DNA from: Mogibacterium sp.
GTDB taxonomy: Bacteria > Bacillota > Clostridia > Peptostreptococcales > Anaerovoracaceae
Assembly: GCA_017431685.1 (NCBI GenBank)
Contig: JAFRKO010000042.1
Location: 46,242 to 110,241 of the forward strand
Direction: 5' to 3'
Length of the DNA: 64,000 nt
The notes below the pieces were generated by a model, which worked only from the letters and a program-made list of their open reading frames with translations, had not been told where the DNA came from and did no database searches. A program made the position numbers and the translations under genes. Of the stretch, positions 16,328 to 24,343 are shown one piece after another; the stretch's first letter is position 1, and the number at the start of each line of letters is the position of its first letter.

Positions 16328-17512
16328 ATGAAGAACATACTGGTTCTGGGAGCCGGCAGAGGACAGGTCGGCTTATACAAAGCAGCGAGAGAGCTGGGAC
16401 ACAGATCCATTGCCTTAAGCATTCCGGGCGACTATCCGGGATTCGCGCTTGCTGACGAGATCGATTACGTTGATATAACAGACGCTGAGGCAGTGCTTGA
16501 CGCTGCCCGCAGGCACAAGGCAGACGCTATAGTCTCCGCGTGCGTGGATATCATGATACCTGCGCTGGGATACGCTTGCGAAAACCTCGGACTCTGCGGC
16601 ATCTCACATAAAGCTTCTGTGGTCTGTACCAACAAGCTTCTTATGAAGAGAGCTTTCGAGGAGCACGGTGTACGTACGGCCAGATTCGTTGAGATCATGC
16701 CGGGCGATGATGCTGACGAAAAGTGCGCGCATCTCAATTATCCGCTGATAGTAAAGGCGGTAGATCTGGCGGGAAGCCGGGGTATCAATATCGTCATGGA
16801 AGGTGAATCTCTGAGCGAGGCAGTCACACGCACGATGTCTGAGACGCACAAAGACTACTGCATCGCAGAGGAGTATATCGACGGTTATGAGTTCAGTGCC
16901 ACAGCTTTCGTAGTGGACGGAGAGGTGCTGTTTGTACTGCCTACAGGCGATGTCAGATACGGCGAGAACGATGAGATACCTGCAGGGCACTACCTGCCGT
17001 TCGAGGCGGAGCCTGCCGTGATCGACGATACCATGAAGCAGATGGAGGGAGGCATATGCGCTCTCGGACTCGATAACTGCGCTGTGAACGCCGACCTTAT
17101 GCTTATGGACGGCAAGGTATATATCCTCGAAATGACCGGAAGGATGGGAGCAAACTGCATGCCCGAACTGTCATCGATTTACATGGGATATGATATTTAC
17201 CGCATGATAATCGAAACAGCTCTCGGAGAGAGAGGGTTCATTCAGGAACTTTCAGAAGATAAGAGACCTTGCACGCCATGCTTCGCTCAGATGATCGTAT
17301 CCGAGAAGGCCGGTACACTCAGATCCGTCAGCATAGATGACGACTGCGATGCCGATGTGCTTATGTTCGCTAAACCGGGAGGCGAGATCAGGAAATTCGC
17401 ATGCACAAATGACTGCGTCGGACAGGTTATCACACAGGCTGCGACGCTCGACGGAGCAAGGCAGAAAGCTGATGATGCCCTTAAACACATACATCTTGAA
17501 ATAGAGCCATAA
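16328..17512 (+). CDS. ATP-grasp ligase (carbamoyl-phosphate-synthase-like / amino acid ligase type)
   Basis: A 394-aa ATP-grasp enzyme. A Rossmann-like preATP domain (ILVLGAGRGQVGLYKAARE) leads into the ATP-grasp core: YPLIVKAVDLAGSRGINIV (ATP lysine and loop), AEEYIDGYEFSATAF, and metal site VYILEMTGRMGAN. The C-terminal ~100 residues resemble the LAL_C2 domain of L-amino acid ligases (FAKPGGEIRKF). The start at 16328 has AGGAG 11 nt upstream; the frame extends to 16157 inside the previous gene and is rejected. It likely forms an amide between a carboxylate and an amine. A related enzyme follows directly. Confidence 0.85.
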   Translation: MKNILVLGAGRGQVGLYKAARELGHRSIALSIPGDYPGFALADEIDYVDITDAEAVLDAARRHKADAIVSACVDIMIPALGYACENLGLCGISHKASVVCTNKLLMKRAFEEHGVRTARFVEIMPGDDADEKCAHLNYPLIVKAVDLAGSRGINIVMEGESLSEAVTRTMSETHKDYCIAEEYIDGYEFSATAFVVDGEVLFVLPTGDVRYGENDEIPAGHYLPFEAEPAVIDDTMKQMEGGICALGLDNCAVNADLMLMDGKVYILEMTGRMGANCMPELSSIYMGYDIYRMIIETALGERGFIQELSEDKRPCTPCFAQMIVSEKAGTLRSVSIDDDCDADVLMFAKPGGEIRKFACTNDCVGQVITQAATLDGARQKADDALKHIHLEIEP

Positions 17513-17547
17513 AAGCCGGTACCACCGGTATTTAAGGAGGCATATCT

Positions 17548-18648
17548 GTGAAGAAAAAAATAGCGATACTCGGAGCAGCCCTGTTCCAGGAGCCGGCAAT
17601 AGTAAAAGCAAAAGAGATGGGTCTGGAGACTCATGTGTTCGCATGGGCAGCGGGAGACCCGGGCGAACAGATCGCTGACTATTTCTATCCAATAAGTATC
17701 AGAGAGAAGGATCAGATCCTCGAGGAGTGCAGAAAGATCGGTATTGACGGGATCGTCAGTATTGCATCTGACCTTGCTATGGAAACGGTCAACTATGTAG
17801 CCGAAAATATGGGACTTCCATGCAATACTATCGAGGCTACAAAAATCAGCACAAACAAGCACTGGATGAGAAAAGCCTTCGAGGAGAACGGAGATCCGAG
17901 CCCGCGAAGCATGCTCGTAGATGCTTCAACACCGTTCGAGAGCATCGACATGGAGTTCCCGCTGATCGTAAAGCCTACGGACCGCAGCGGCAGCAGGGGC
18001 GTGCACAAGGTTTATGACCGCAGAAAGCTCAGAGACGCCATCATAAGAGCGAGGGAGTACAGTTTTGAGGATAAGGCGGTCGTTGAGGAATTCGTTGAGG
18101 GCGATGAGTACAGCATAGAGTATATCTCATTCGAAGGTCAGCATTGGTTCCTGTCTGCGACTCAGAAGATGACGACCGGTGCGCCGTACTTCATAGAGAC
18201 CGGGCACAGAGAGCCTGCTCCTCTTGATGACAGCATTATAGATAAAATAAAGGCTGTGTCCGAGCATGCGCTCGATACACTGCAGCTTCGAAACGGCGCT
18301 GCCCACATAGAGCTGAAGATAGACGGCGATAAAATAAGAATCATCGAGATCGGCGGCCGTATGGGAGGAGACTTCATCGGAAGCGACCTGGTGGAACTTT
18401 CGACCGGATATGATTTTGTGAAAGCTGTTATTGAAGTCGCTTTGGGAATGCAGCCTGAGATACCGGATATAAAAGAGAGGAAGTACGCAGGGGTCAACTT
18501 CATCATGAATCAGAGTGATGTCGATGCGTATGAGCAGTTCAAAAAAGATCATCCCGGAACGATACTGAAAGAGCATATCGACTCGGATCTCTCCGACCTG
18601 GTAACTGACAGTTCAAACAGACACGGATACTATATATTTAAATTCTGA
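17548..18648 (+). CDS. ATP-grasp ligase
   Basis: A 366-aa paralogue of the preceding enzyme, starting at GTG 17548 with AAGGAGG about 8 nt upstream. Landmarks are IAILGAALFQEPAIVKAKE, FPLIVKPTDRSGSRGVHKV, VEEFVEGDEYSIEYISF and the metal-binding IRIIEIGGRMGGDFIG. The C-terminal domain is shorter than in its neighbour. It is part of one co-directional set with tagGH and a GtrB-like GT2, so ligation of an amino acid or amine to a polymer precursor is a reasonable idea; the substrate is not readable. Confidence 0.83.
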   Translation: MKKKIAILGAALFQEPAIVKAKEMGLETHVFAWAAGDPGEQIADYFYPISIREKDQILEECRKIGIDGIVSIASDLAMETVNYVAENMGLPCNTIEATKISTNKHWMRKAFEENGDPSPRSMLVDASTPFESIDMEFPLIVKPTDRSGSRGVHKVYDRRKLRDAIIRAREYSFEDKAVVEEFVEGDEYSIEYISFEGQHWFLSATQKMTTGAPYFIETGHREPAPLDDSIIDKIKAVSEHALDTLQLRNGAAHIELKIDGDKIRIIEIGGRMGGDFIGSDLVELSTGYDFVKAVIEVALGMQPEIPDIKERKYAGVNFIMNQSDVDAYEQFKKDHPGTILKEHIDSDLSDLVTDSSNRHGYYIFKF

Positions 18649-18668
18649 AGATAAGGAACAGAACGATT

Positions 18669-19625
18669 ATGCTGATATCATTCGTGATACCCTGCTACAG
18701 ATCAGAAAATACGCTGGCGCAGGTGGTGGAGACGATACAGAATACTGTAGCGCAGAGAGAAGAATTTGAAGCTGAGCTTGTGCTGGTGAATGACGCGTCT
18801 CCCGACAATACATGGGGCGTGATCTGCGAGCTCAATGATAAGTATGACAATGTCAGAGGAGTCAACATAGCCAAGAACAGCGGCCAGCAGAGCGCTATTA
18901 TGGCCGGCCTCAGGCATTCAACAGGCGAACTGGTGGCTGTAAGTGATGACGACGGCCAGACTCCGATAGAGACGGTCTTTGACTTCTATGACTGCATGCA
19001 GGAGGGAGGCTACGACGTCGTATGCGCTGACTATCAGGACAGAGGCAAGCGCAGCCTTTTCAGAAAACTGGGCTCATGGGCAGACAATACCATGATGCAG
19101 TTTTTCGTGGATAAACCTGCCGGCATGAGACTGTCGGTCTACTTCCTTGCGAAGAGATTCGTTGTGGAGGAGATAATCAAGTACAACAACGCATATCCTC
19201 ACATGGAAGGCCTGCTTATCAGGACGACACGGAATATTGGCAATGTGCCGGTCAACCAGAAAGAAAGGGCTTCGGGAAGCTCCGGCTATAACTTCAAAAA
19301 GCTGCTGTCCACATGGGTGAACGGACTTACCACATTCTCGATCAAGCCGCTCAGACTGGCAGTTATATTCGGCATGCTGATGGCATTCATCGGATTCGTC
19401 ATCATCATAGTGCTCGTAGTGATGAAACTGACCAGGACAGACATGGCCATAGGCTGGACATCGCTGGTAGCTACAAACATTCTGATAGGCGGACTGCTGA
19501 TGCTGGTGCTTGGAGTTATAGGTGAATATGTCGGCAGAATATATCTCTGTCTGAACCAGAATCCTCAGTATGTGGTAAGAGAAGTGATTGAACCCAAAGA
19601 TGCTAGACGGGAGGCTGCAAAGTGA
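18669..19625 (+). CDS. GtrB/ArnC-type polyprenyl-phosphate glycosyltransferase (GT2)
   Basis: A 318-aa GT2 enzyme with a cytoplasmic catalytic domain (ISFVIPCYRSENTL, LVNDASPDNTW, VSDDDGQTP) and two C-terminal membrane helices (~235-260 and ~270-295) ending in LGVIGEYVGRIYL, the architecture of GtrB/ArnC/Dpm1-like proteins. These load one sugar onto undecaprenyl phosphate for later use outside the membrane. The next gene encodes a polytopic membrane protein and overlaps its stop by 4 bp, consistent with a GtrB plus external GT-C pair. It is related to the GT2 at 42770. Confidence 0.88.
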   Translation: MLISFVIPCYRSENTLAQVVETIQNTVAQREEFEAELVLVNDASPDNTWGVICELNDKYDNVRGVNIAKNSGQQSAIMAGLRHSTGELVAVSDDDGQTPIETVFDFYDCMQEGGYDVVCADYQDRGKRSLFRKLGSWADNTMMQFFVDKPAGMRLSVYFLAKRFVVEEIIKYNNAYPHMEGLLIRTTRNIGNVPVNQKERASGSSGYNFKKLLSTWVNGLTTFSIKPLRLAVIFGMLMAFIGFVIIIVLVVMKLTRTDMAIGWTSLVATNILIGGLLMLVLGVIGEYVGRIYLCLNQNPQYVVREVIEPKDARREAAK

Positions 19626-21400
19626 GCAGGAGCAGTGCGGCATACATGGGAAAACACAGCGCGGATGATGCCGGCGTCCGGATCAGAGACGGAGAGAAGG
19701 ATGCACGCTGGTACAACTGGCTCATCTCTCTGGCGGTCAACGCAGTAATACTCGCAGCGGTCCTGTACTTCACTGATCTGATGTATGAGACCAACGATGA
19801 CTTCGCGATAGCTGAGAAGCTGGCGGCGGGGTATCCGTATGTGGGATTTGTCAATTACTATTTATGCAGGGCGCTGATGGCCGTGCAGGCCGCTTTTCCT
19901 GCGGTCAATAGCTTTACAATATCGCAGCTTGCTGCGTCGTTCGTGTCATTTACAGTGCTTTTCAAGGTGATGCTTGACAGGAACGCATATTTCATCGAGC
20001 TGCTCCTCGGGGCTGTCGTGACAGCCTTCTTTTCTTTGGACCATTACAGCAGCATGCAGTTCACCAAGACTTCGGGCCTTCTGATGACTGCAGGTCTTAT
20101 TCTGGTTGTCGATACATATATCAATAACAGAGGTCACAGGCTCAGATTTTTCATTTACAGCATAATCGGCTACGCGCTGTTCTTTGCCGGGGTCGCATAC
20201 AGACAAAAGGGCATGTTCCCGGCGCTGGCATATGCCGGAGTATTCATGTTTCTGTGGCTCATCCTAAGCGGCAGAGAATATTTCAGAGGGCGCAGGCCTG
20301 TACCGGAGACCGTCCTTATAATAGTGCTGCTTGCCGCGGCAGTGGTTCCTTACGGGATCGATCTGAAGTCGGACGCAGTAAATGCCGGTACAGCTGAGCT
20401 GGCTCTCGGCAGGGAGTATCAGGCAGAGAGAGTAAAGATAACCGACTATCCGATGATCGAAAACTATGAGGAACACAAAACCCAGTACGATGAGATCGGA
20501 CTCAGCGAGAATGACCTTTATCTTATCGACAGGTGGATCTTCGACTATGACGGCGCTGCTTCACTTGAGAATCTAAAAAAGATAAACGAGATCAATTATC
20601 CTGGGGTACTTGAATCCAGATCTGTCACCCGCTCGGTAAAGAAGTTCCTGAAGAATTCATACAAGGCTGTTAAGGGACTCGATTTCACGGGCATGCATAT
20701 ACTGATCCTTGCGGTCCTTGCGCTTTATTTCATCAGTGCTGTCAGCCCGCGCAACTGGTTTTATGCGGTGTTCACCGGCCTGCTGACTGCAGGCATATAC
20801 GTCGCGGTATATTACATATCCAGACCTCAGTACAGGGCTTTCTATGTCGCTGACATAGGCGCGGCATTCTGGATACTCTTTGCGCTGAGCATCATTCCGA
20901 AGCGGAATACAAAGTACTTCAGAGTCCTTACATGTGTCGCGGCTGCCTGTGTTGTGGGAATGCTGTTCACCCCGGCACTGGGATCGCTTGAGTCGCAGAG
21001 AGCGCACATTGAAAAGCAGATAGAGCCTGCAGCGATAACCGAGTATTTCGCCGCTCACACGGATAACTTCTATATAGGGCCTACGACGGCTATGAAACAG
21101 CCGGCATCATACCTCGATCCGCTGGAAGTACCGGTGCCTGCGCCTAATGTCTCAGGAACGGGCGGCTGGGAGACGATGACTCCGTACAAGCTTGATTTTC
21201 TGGCGAATTACGGCATATCCAATCCTGTCAGAGACCTGGTGGATACTCCGGATACATACTTCTTCGGAGATTCCAAAAAAGGAAAGCTGAGAGAGTATCT
21301 GAATAAATGGTACGGGGGCGAAGGCAAGGAGATAATATTCGAAAAAGTTGATGAAGTGTCAGGTAATGGAGTCTACAGGGTCATAACAACAGAGTACTGA
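19622..21400 (+). CDS. Polytopic membrane protein, putative GT-C-type glycosyltransferase
   Basis: A 592-aa protein with ~9-11 membrane helices. An Asp pair follows the first helix (DLMYETNDDFAIAE), reminiscent of the catalytic acidic site in the first outer loop of GT-C enzymes. A large outside loop lies near residues 245-345 and a soluble C-terminal tail follows. GTG 19622 overlaps the preceding GT2 stop (GTGA) and has GGGAGG 7 nt upstream, so the two are coupled. With the GtrB-like partner it could move a sugar from undecaprenyl phosphate to an exported wall polymer. The specific family was not identified; function is inference. Confidence 0.7.
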   Translation: MSRSSAAYMGKHSADDAGVRIRDGEKDARWYNWLISLAVNAVILAAVLYFTDLMYETNDDFAIAEKLAAGYPYVGFVNYYLCRALMAVQAAFPAVNSFTISQLAASFVSFTVLFKVMLDRNAYFIELLLGAVVTAFFSLDHYSSMQFTKTSGLLMTAGLILVVDTYINNRGHRLRFFIYSIIGYALFFAGVAYRQKGMFPALAYAGVFMFLWLILSGREYFRGRRPVPETVLIIVLLAAAVVPYGIDLKSDAVNAGTAELALGREYQAERVKITDYPMIENYEEHKTQYDEIGLSENDLYLIDRWIFDYDGAASLENLKKINEINYPGVLESRSVTRSVKKFLKNSYKAVKGLDFTGMHILILAVLALYFISAVSPRNWFYAVFTGLLTAGIYVAVYYISRPQYRAFYVADIGAAFWILFALSIIPKRNTKYFRVLTCVAAACVVGMLFTPALGSLESQRAHIEKQIEPAAITEYFAAHTDNFYIGPTTAMKQPASYLDPLEVPVPAPNVSGTGGWETMTPYKLDFLANYGISNPVRDLVDTPDTYFFGDSKKGKLREYLNKWYGGEGKEIIFEKVDEVSGNGVYRVITTEY

Positions 21401-21439
21401 TCCGGGACGCAGCCGGGCGGCCATGCCGTGGCGGCAAGG

Positions 21440-21469
21440 TTGACTAAGGAGCTTGATACTTGATATAAT
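21440..21469 (+). promoter_or_regulatory. Promoter TTGACT-N18-TGaTATAAT
   Basis: TTGACT 21440-21445 and an extended -10 TGaTATAAT with the hexamer at 21464-21469, giving a ~50-nt leader before ATG 21528. It isolates the L,D-transpeptidase gene from the upstream cluster. Confidence 0.7.
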
Positions 21470-21527
21470 TTCAGATCAGGAAAGCGAAAAGAAGCTAAAA
21501 AATGCACTAAAAGAAGAGGAGATCCTT

Positions 21528-22970
21528 ATGAGTAAGAAAATACTCTCATTGCTGCTGGCAATGGCCATGTTTGCGGTCACAGGACCGTTTGAGGTATTCG
21601 CGCTCAACGAAGAAACAGACTCAACAGATGTTTCGGGTGAAAGTATTACCTCCGAAACAGTAGAAACAACCGAGACTCCGGAAGCTCCTGCAGTTACCGA
21701 AGAGCCGGTTGTAACCACTTCAGGCGCATATAGCGTAGGTGTATATGCTGATAATGTTACTGAAACATCTGCGGATATTTCGTGGGATGCAATAGATGAC
21801 GCATATCTTTATGAGCTGATCTACAGCGGTTCCGAGCCAATCGAAATAGCTGCGCCGGAGACCACATTCTCACTTACAGACCTCGAAACAGAAGAGAACT
21901 ATATTGTTACGATCCGTGCTTACGATGGAGAAGATTCACTAATCAGCGAAGGCGCTGTTGAGTTTTATACTGAAAAGGCTCCGGTGGTGACTAAAGCTCC
22001 TAAGAAGGTGAAAAAATTCAGAACTATATCCAGCTATCAGTCAATAGTACTGAAGTGGAAAAAATCAACCGATGCTGACGGATATAAGATCTATTGGAAG
22101 GGCAGTAACGGTAAAAAGGGTACTATCAGAATCAAGAGCAAGAAGACTACGTCCTATAAGTTCAAGATTGCTGAGGAGGATCGTGAAGTCAAATACACCT
22201 TCAGGATCGCGGCAGTAAAAAATGGTGTCGCATCAGAGAAAGTTACAAAAAAGGATTCGGCTGTTCAGCTGATGAGGATGCAGATAACCCTTAAGGTTTC
22301 AAAAGAACTCAAGAACCACGACAGACCTGAAGGAAAGTACACCATAAAGCTCAAAGCCGGTACAAAAATCGACACTATCGGATTCACAAACGGAAAATAT
22401 GTCTTCAGGAAGAAGGTAAAGGGCAAGTTCAGAACTTTCCATGTAATGAGAATTGCTGCCAGGAACCAGAAGATCACATATATTGGAAAATATAAAAAGT
22501 CAAAAGGCTGGAAAATTGTACAGCCTATTTATACCAAAGATGAGGCTGAGGATTTCATCAACGCACTGGGAGTCAAGAGCAATACAAAATACCTTATCTG
22601 GGTCAATCAGTATTCACAGAGGCTGTATATCTTTAAGTCAAATACAAAGGGCAAAAAGAAAGACTGGAAGCTGCTCAAGAATTGCTATAAGGATGAGGAT
22701 GATGGTCACGCAGGCTGGCCTGTGGCATCCGGTAAGCCGACCTCGCCTACATCGACCGGACTCACAAGCATCAAGCAGAGAGATCTGGGCGGCGGCGGAA
22801 AAGTCCCGTTCTGGAATGTTACAACATGGTTCTCGATCCACGGTAACAGTCCGGGACCTTGGGGACCGCTTGGCTGGCCGAAGTCCGGAGCATGCTGCAG
22901 AAATACCACACCACACGCAAAATGGATCTACTATAACACTCCAATGCGCACGTCAGTATATGTATATTAA
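21528..22970 (+). CDS. L,D-transpeptidase (YkuD family) with FN3-like domains
   Basis: A 480-aa exported wall enzyme. ATG 21528 follows GAGGAG and opens a signal peptide (KKILSLLLAMAMFAVTG, cleaved near VFA); the longer frame to 21453 covers the promoter. An acidic Thr/Glu linker, two FN3-like domains (~65-150 and ~155-250) and a small SH3-like segment precede the YkuD domain. The active site reads WFSIHGNSPGPWGPLGWP then SGACCRNT: the first His and a Cys-x-Arg are present, but the usual S-H-G-C-I/V-R has changed to S-G-A-C-C-R. It should form or edit 3-3 peptidoglycan cross-links. Confidence 0.85.
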   Translation: MSKKILSLLLAMAMFAVTGPFEVFALNEETDSTDVSGESITSETVETTETPEAPAVTEEPVVTTSGAYSVGVYADNVTETSADISWDAIDDAYLYELIYSGSEPIEIAAPETTFSLTDLETEENYIVTIRAYDGEDSLISEGAVEFYTEKAPVVTKAPKKVKKFRTISSYQSIVLKWKKSTDADGYKIYWKGSNGKKGTIRIKSKKTTSYKFKIAEEDREVKYTFRIAAVKNGVASEKVTKKDSAVQLMRMQITLKVSKELKNHDRPEGKYTIKLKAGTKIDTIGFTNGKYVFRKKVKGKFRTFHVMRIAARNQKITYIGKYKKSKGWKIVQPIYTKDEAEDFINALGVKSNTKYLIWVNQYSQRLYIFKSNTKGKKKDWKLLKNCYKDEDDGHAGWPVASGKPTSPTSTGLTSIKQRDLGGGGKVPFWNVTTWFSIHGNSPGPWGPLGWPKSGACCRNTTPHAKWIYYNTPMRTSVYVY

Positions 22971-22992
22971 GAGACAATAACCGGAACATCAG

Positions 22993-23036
22993 AACAAAGA
23001 AGCGTCTCGGGAAGCGCAGGCGCTTCTTTGTTTGTA
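22993..23036 (+). terminator. Rho-independent terminator
   Basis: A perfect 12-bp stem AACAAAGAAGCG (22993-23004) / CGCTTCTTTGTT (23021-23032), followed by a short T-rich stretch, just after the L,D-transpeptidase gene. Confidence 0.7.
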
Positions 23037-23053
23037 CCACGCGCTGAACGCAT

Positions 23054-24343
23054 ATGAAACGATTAAAAGCTTTTTATACCGGTTCGAATAACATAATGAG
23101 GGACAGCTACATCTGGAACACGATGTCTGCCACCATCTTTGCCATGCAGTCAGCGATAGTGCTGATCGTTATAACGCACACCGGAGGACTGGAGGACGCG
23201 GGCATATTCTCGATTGCATATGCGGTCGGAAGCCTCATGTTCTATATAGGCGAGTACGGCGTCAGAAAGTATCAGGTGAGCGACATCAACGAAGAGATGT
23301 CCTTCACGGATTATCACTCGCACAGAATAACTGCCTGCGTTATTATGCTTATCGTCAGCCTGGGATATGTCGCGAACGGATTCTTCAGACTCGGATATTC
23401 CCCGTATAAGGCATATATCGTGCTGATGATATGTCTCGTAAAGGTTGTAGAGGCTTACTCTGAAGTTTATTTCGGAAGATTCCAGCAGGTCGGCAGACTC
23501 GATGTATCAGCCAAGACCAATTTTTACAGAATCACTTTGGGCGTTGTAGGATGCTGCATCACACAGATTGTCACGGGAAATATGGCGATATCGATGAGCG
23601 TGTGGTTCGTGCTGTCGATAATAGCGCTGCTGACCTCAAACATTCTCGTGTACAAGGAGTTCGGTACGCTTCAGTTCATCTTCAGATGGGACAAGATCTG
23701 GAGGATATTCAGGGAATGCCTTCCGCTGTTCCTGGGATACTTCCTGCTCCTGTATGTGGGAAACGCGCCTAAGTACGCCATCGACGCGTGCATGAGCGAT
23801 GTGGATCAGGCCTGCTACAACTTCATATTCATGCCTGTGTTCGCTGTCGGCATGTTCGCGAACTTCATATTTAATCCTATCCTAGTAAAACTGGCACACA
23901 GATGGGATGAGGGCAAGGTCAGGGTTTTCACTAAGATCGTGCTTAGGCAGATACTTGTGATTTTCGGCATTACGCTGCTTGCTGTAGCTGTCGCTCTCAC
24001 GATAGGATGCCCGGTGCTGGGATTCCTGTTCAATGCGGATATCATGGAATATAAAACAGACCTCGCCATCCTTATGGTAGGCGGAGGTATGCTGGCTCTT
24101 GTCAATTTCTTCTCTGTTGTCGTTACGGTGATGAGGTATCAGAAGCATCTGATATCAGGATATGTTGTACTTGCAATCCTTGCGTGGCTGATGGCAAACA
24201 GGACGGTCAGGATGTACGGAATAAGAGGAGCAACGATTCTCTATACGATACTGATGGCGGGACTGGCAGTCATATTCGCCGGAGTGATGTTTTTATTCAT
24301 TAAAAAAAGAGCGCGTGAAGTCGGTAAGCGCTCTAATAGGTAA
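23054..24343 (+). CDS. Polysaccharide flippase (Wzx/MOP superfamily)
   Basis: A 429-aa polytopic protein with about 12 membrane helices and the MOP/Wzx layout. It opens with NIMRDSYIWNTMSATIFAMQ and contains FRWDKIWRIFRECLPLFLGY, a common mid-protein pattern of oligosaccharide flippases. It would move a lipid-linked repeat unit across the membrane, a route separate from the TagGH ABC exporter, so the locus may make more than one polymer. No good ribosome site or promoter precedes ATG 23054, which lies 18 bp after a terminator, so its expression is unclear. Its last 11 bp overlap the end of the convergent gene. Confidence 0.85.
   Translation: MKRLKAFYTGSNNIMRDSYIWNTMSATIFAMQSAIVLIVITHTGGLEDAGIFSIAYAVGSLMFYIGEYGVRKYQVSDINEEMSFTDYHSHRITACVIMLIVSLGYVANGFFRLGYSPYKAYIVLMICLVKVVEAYSEVYFGRFQQVGRLDVSAKTNFYRITLGVVGCCITQIVTGNMAISMSVWFVLSIIALLTSNILVYKEFGTLQFIFRWDKIWRIFRECLPLFLGYFLLLYVGNAPKYAIDACMSDVDQACYNFIFMPVFAVGMFANFIFNPILVKLAHRWDEGKVRVFTKIVLRQILVIFGITLLAVAVALTIGCPVLGFLFNADIMEYKTDLAILMVGGGMLALVNFFSVVVTVMRYQKHLISGYVVLAILAWLMANRTVRMYGIRGATILYTILMAGLAVIFAGVMFLFIKKRAREVGKRSNR

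Noticed and set aside
17287..17862. 191-codon minus-strand frame across the two ATP-grasp genes
   Set aside because: It spans the junction of two strongly supported plus-strand genes and shows no family features.
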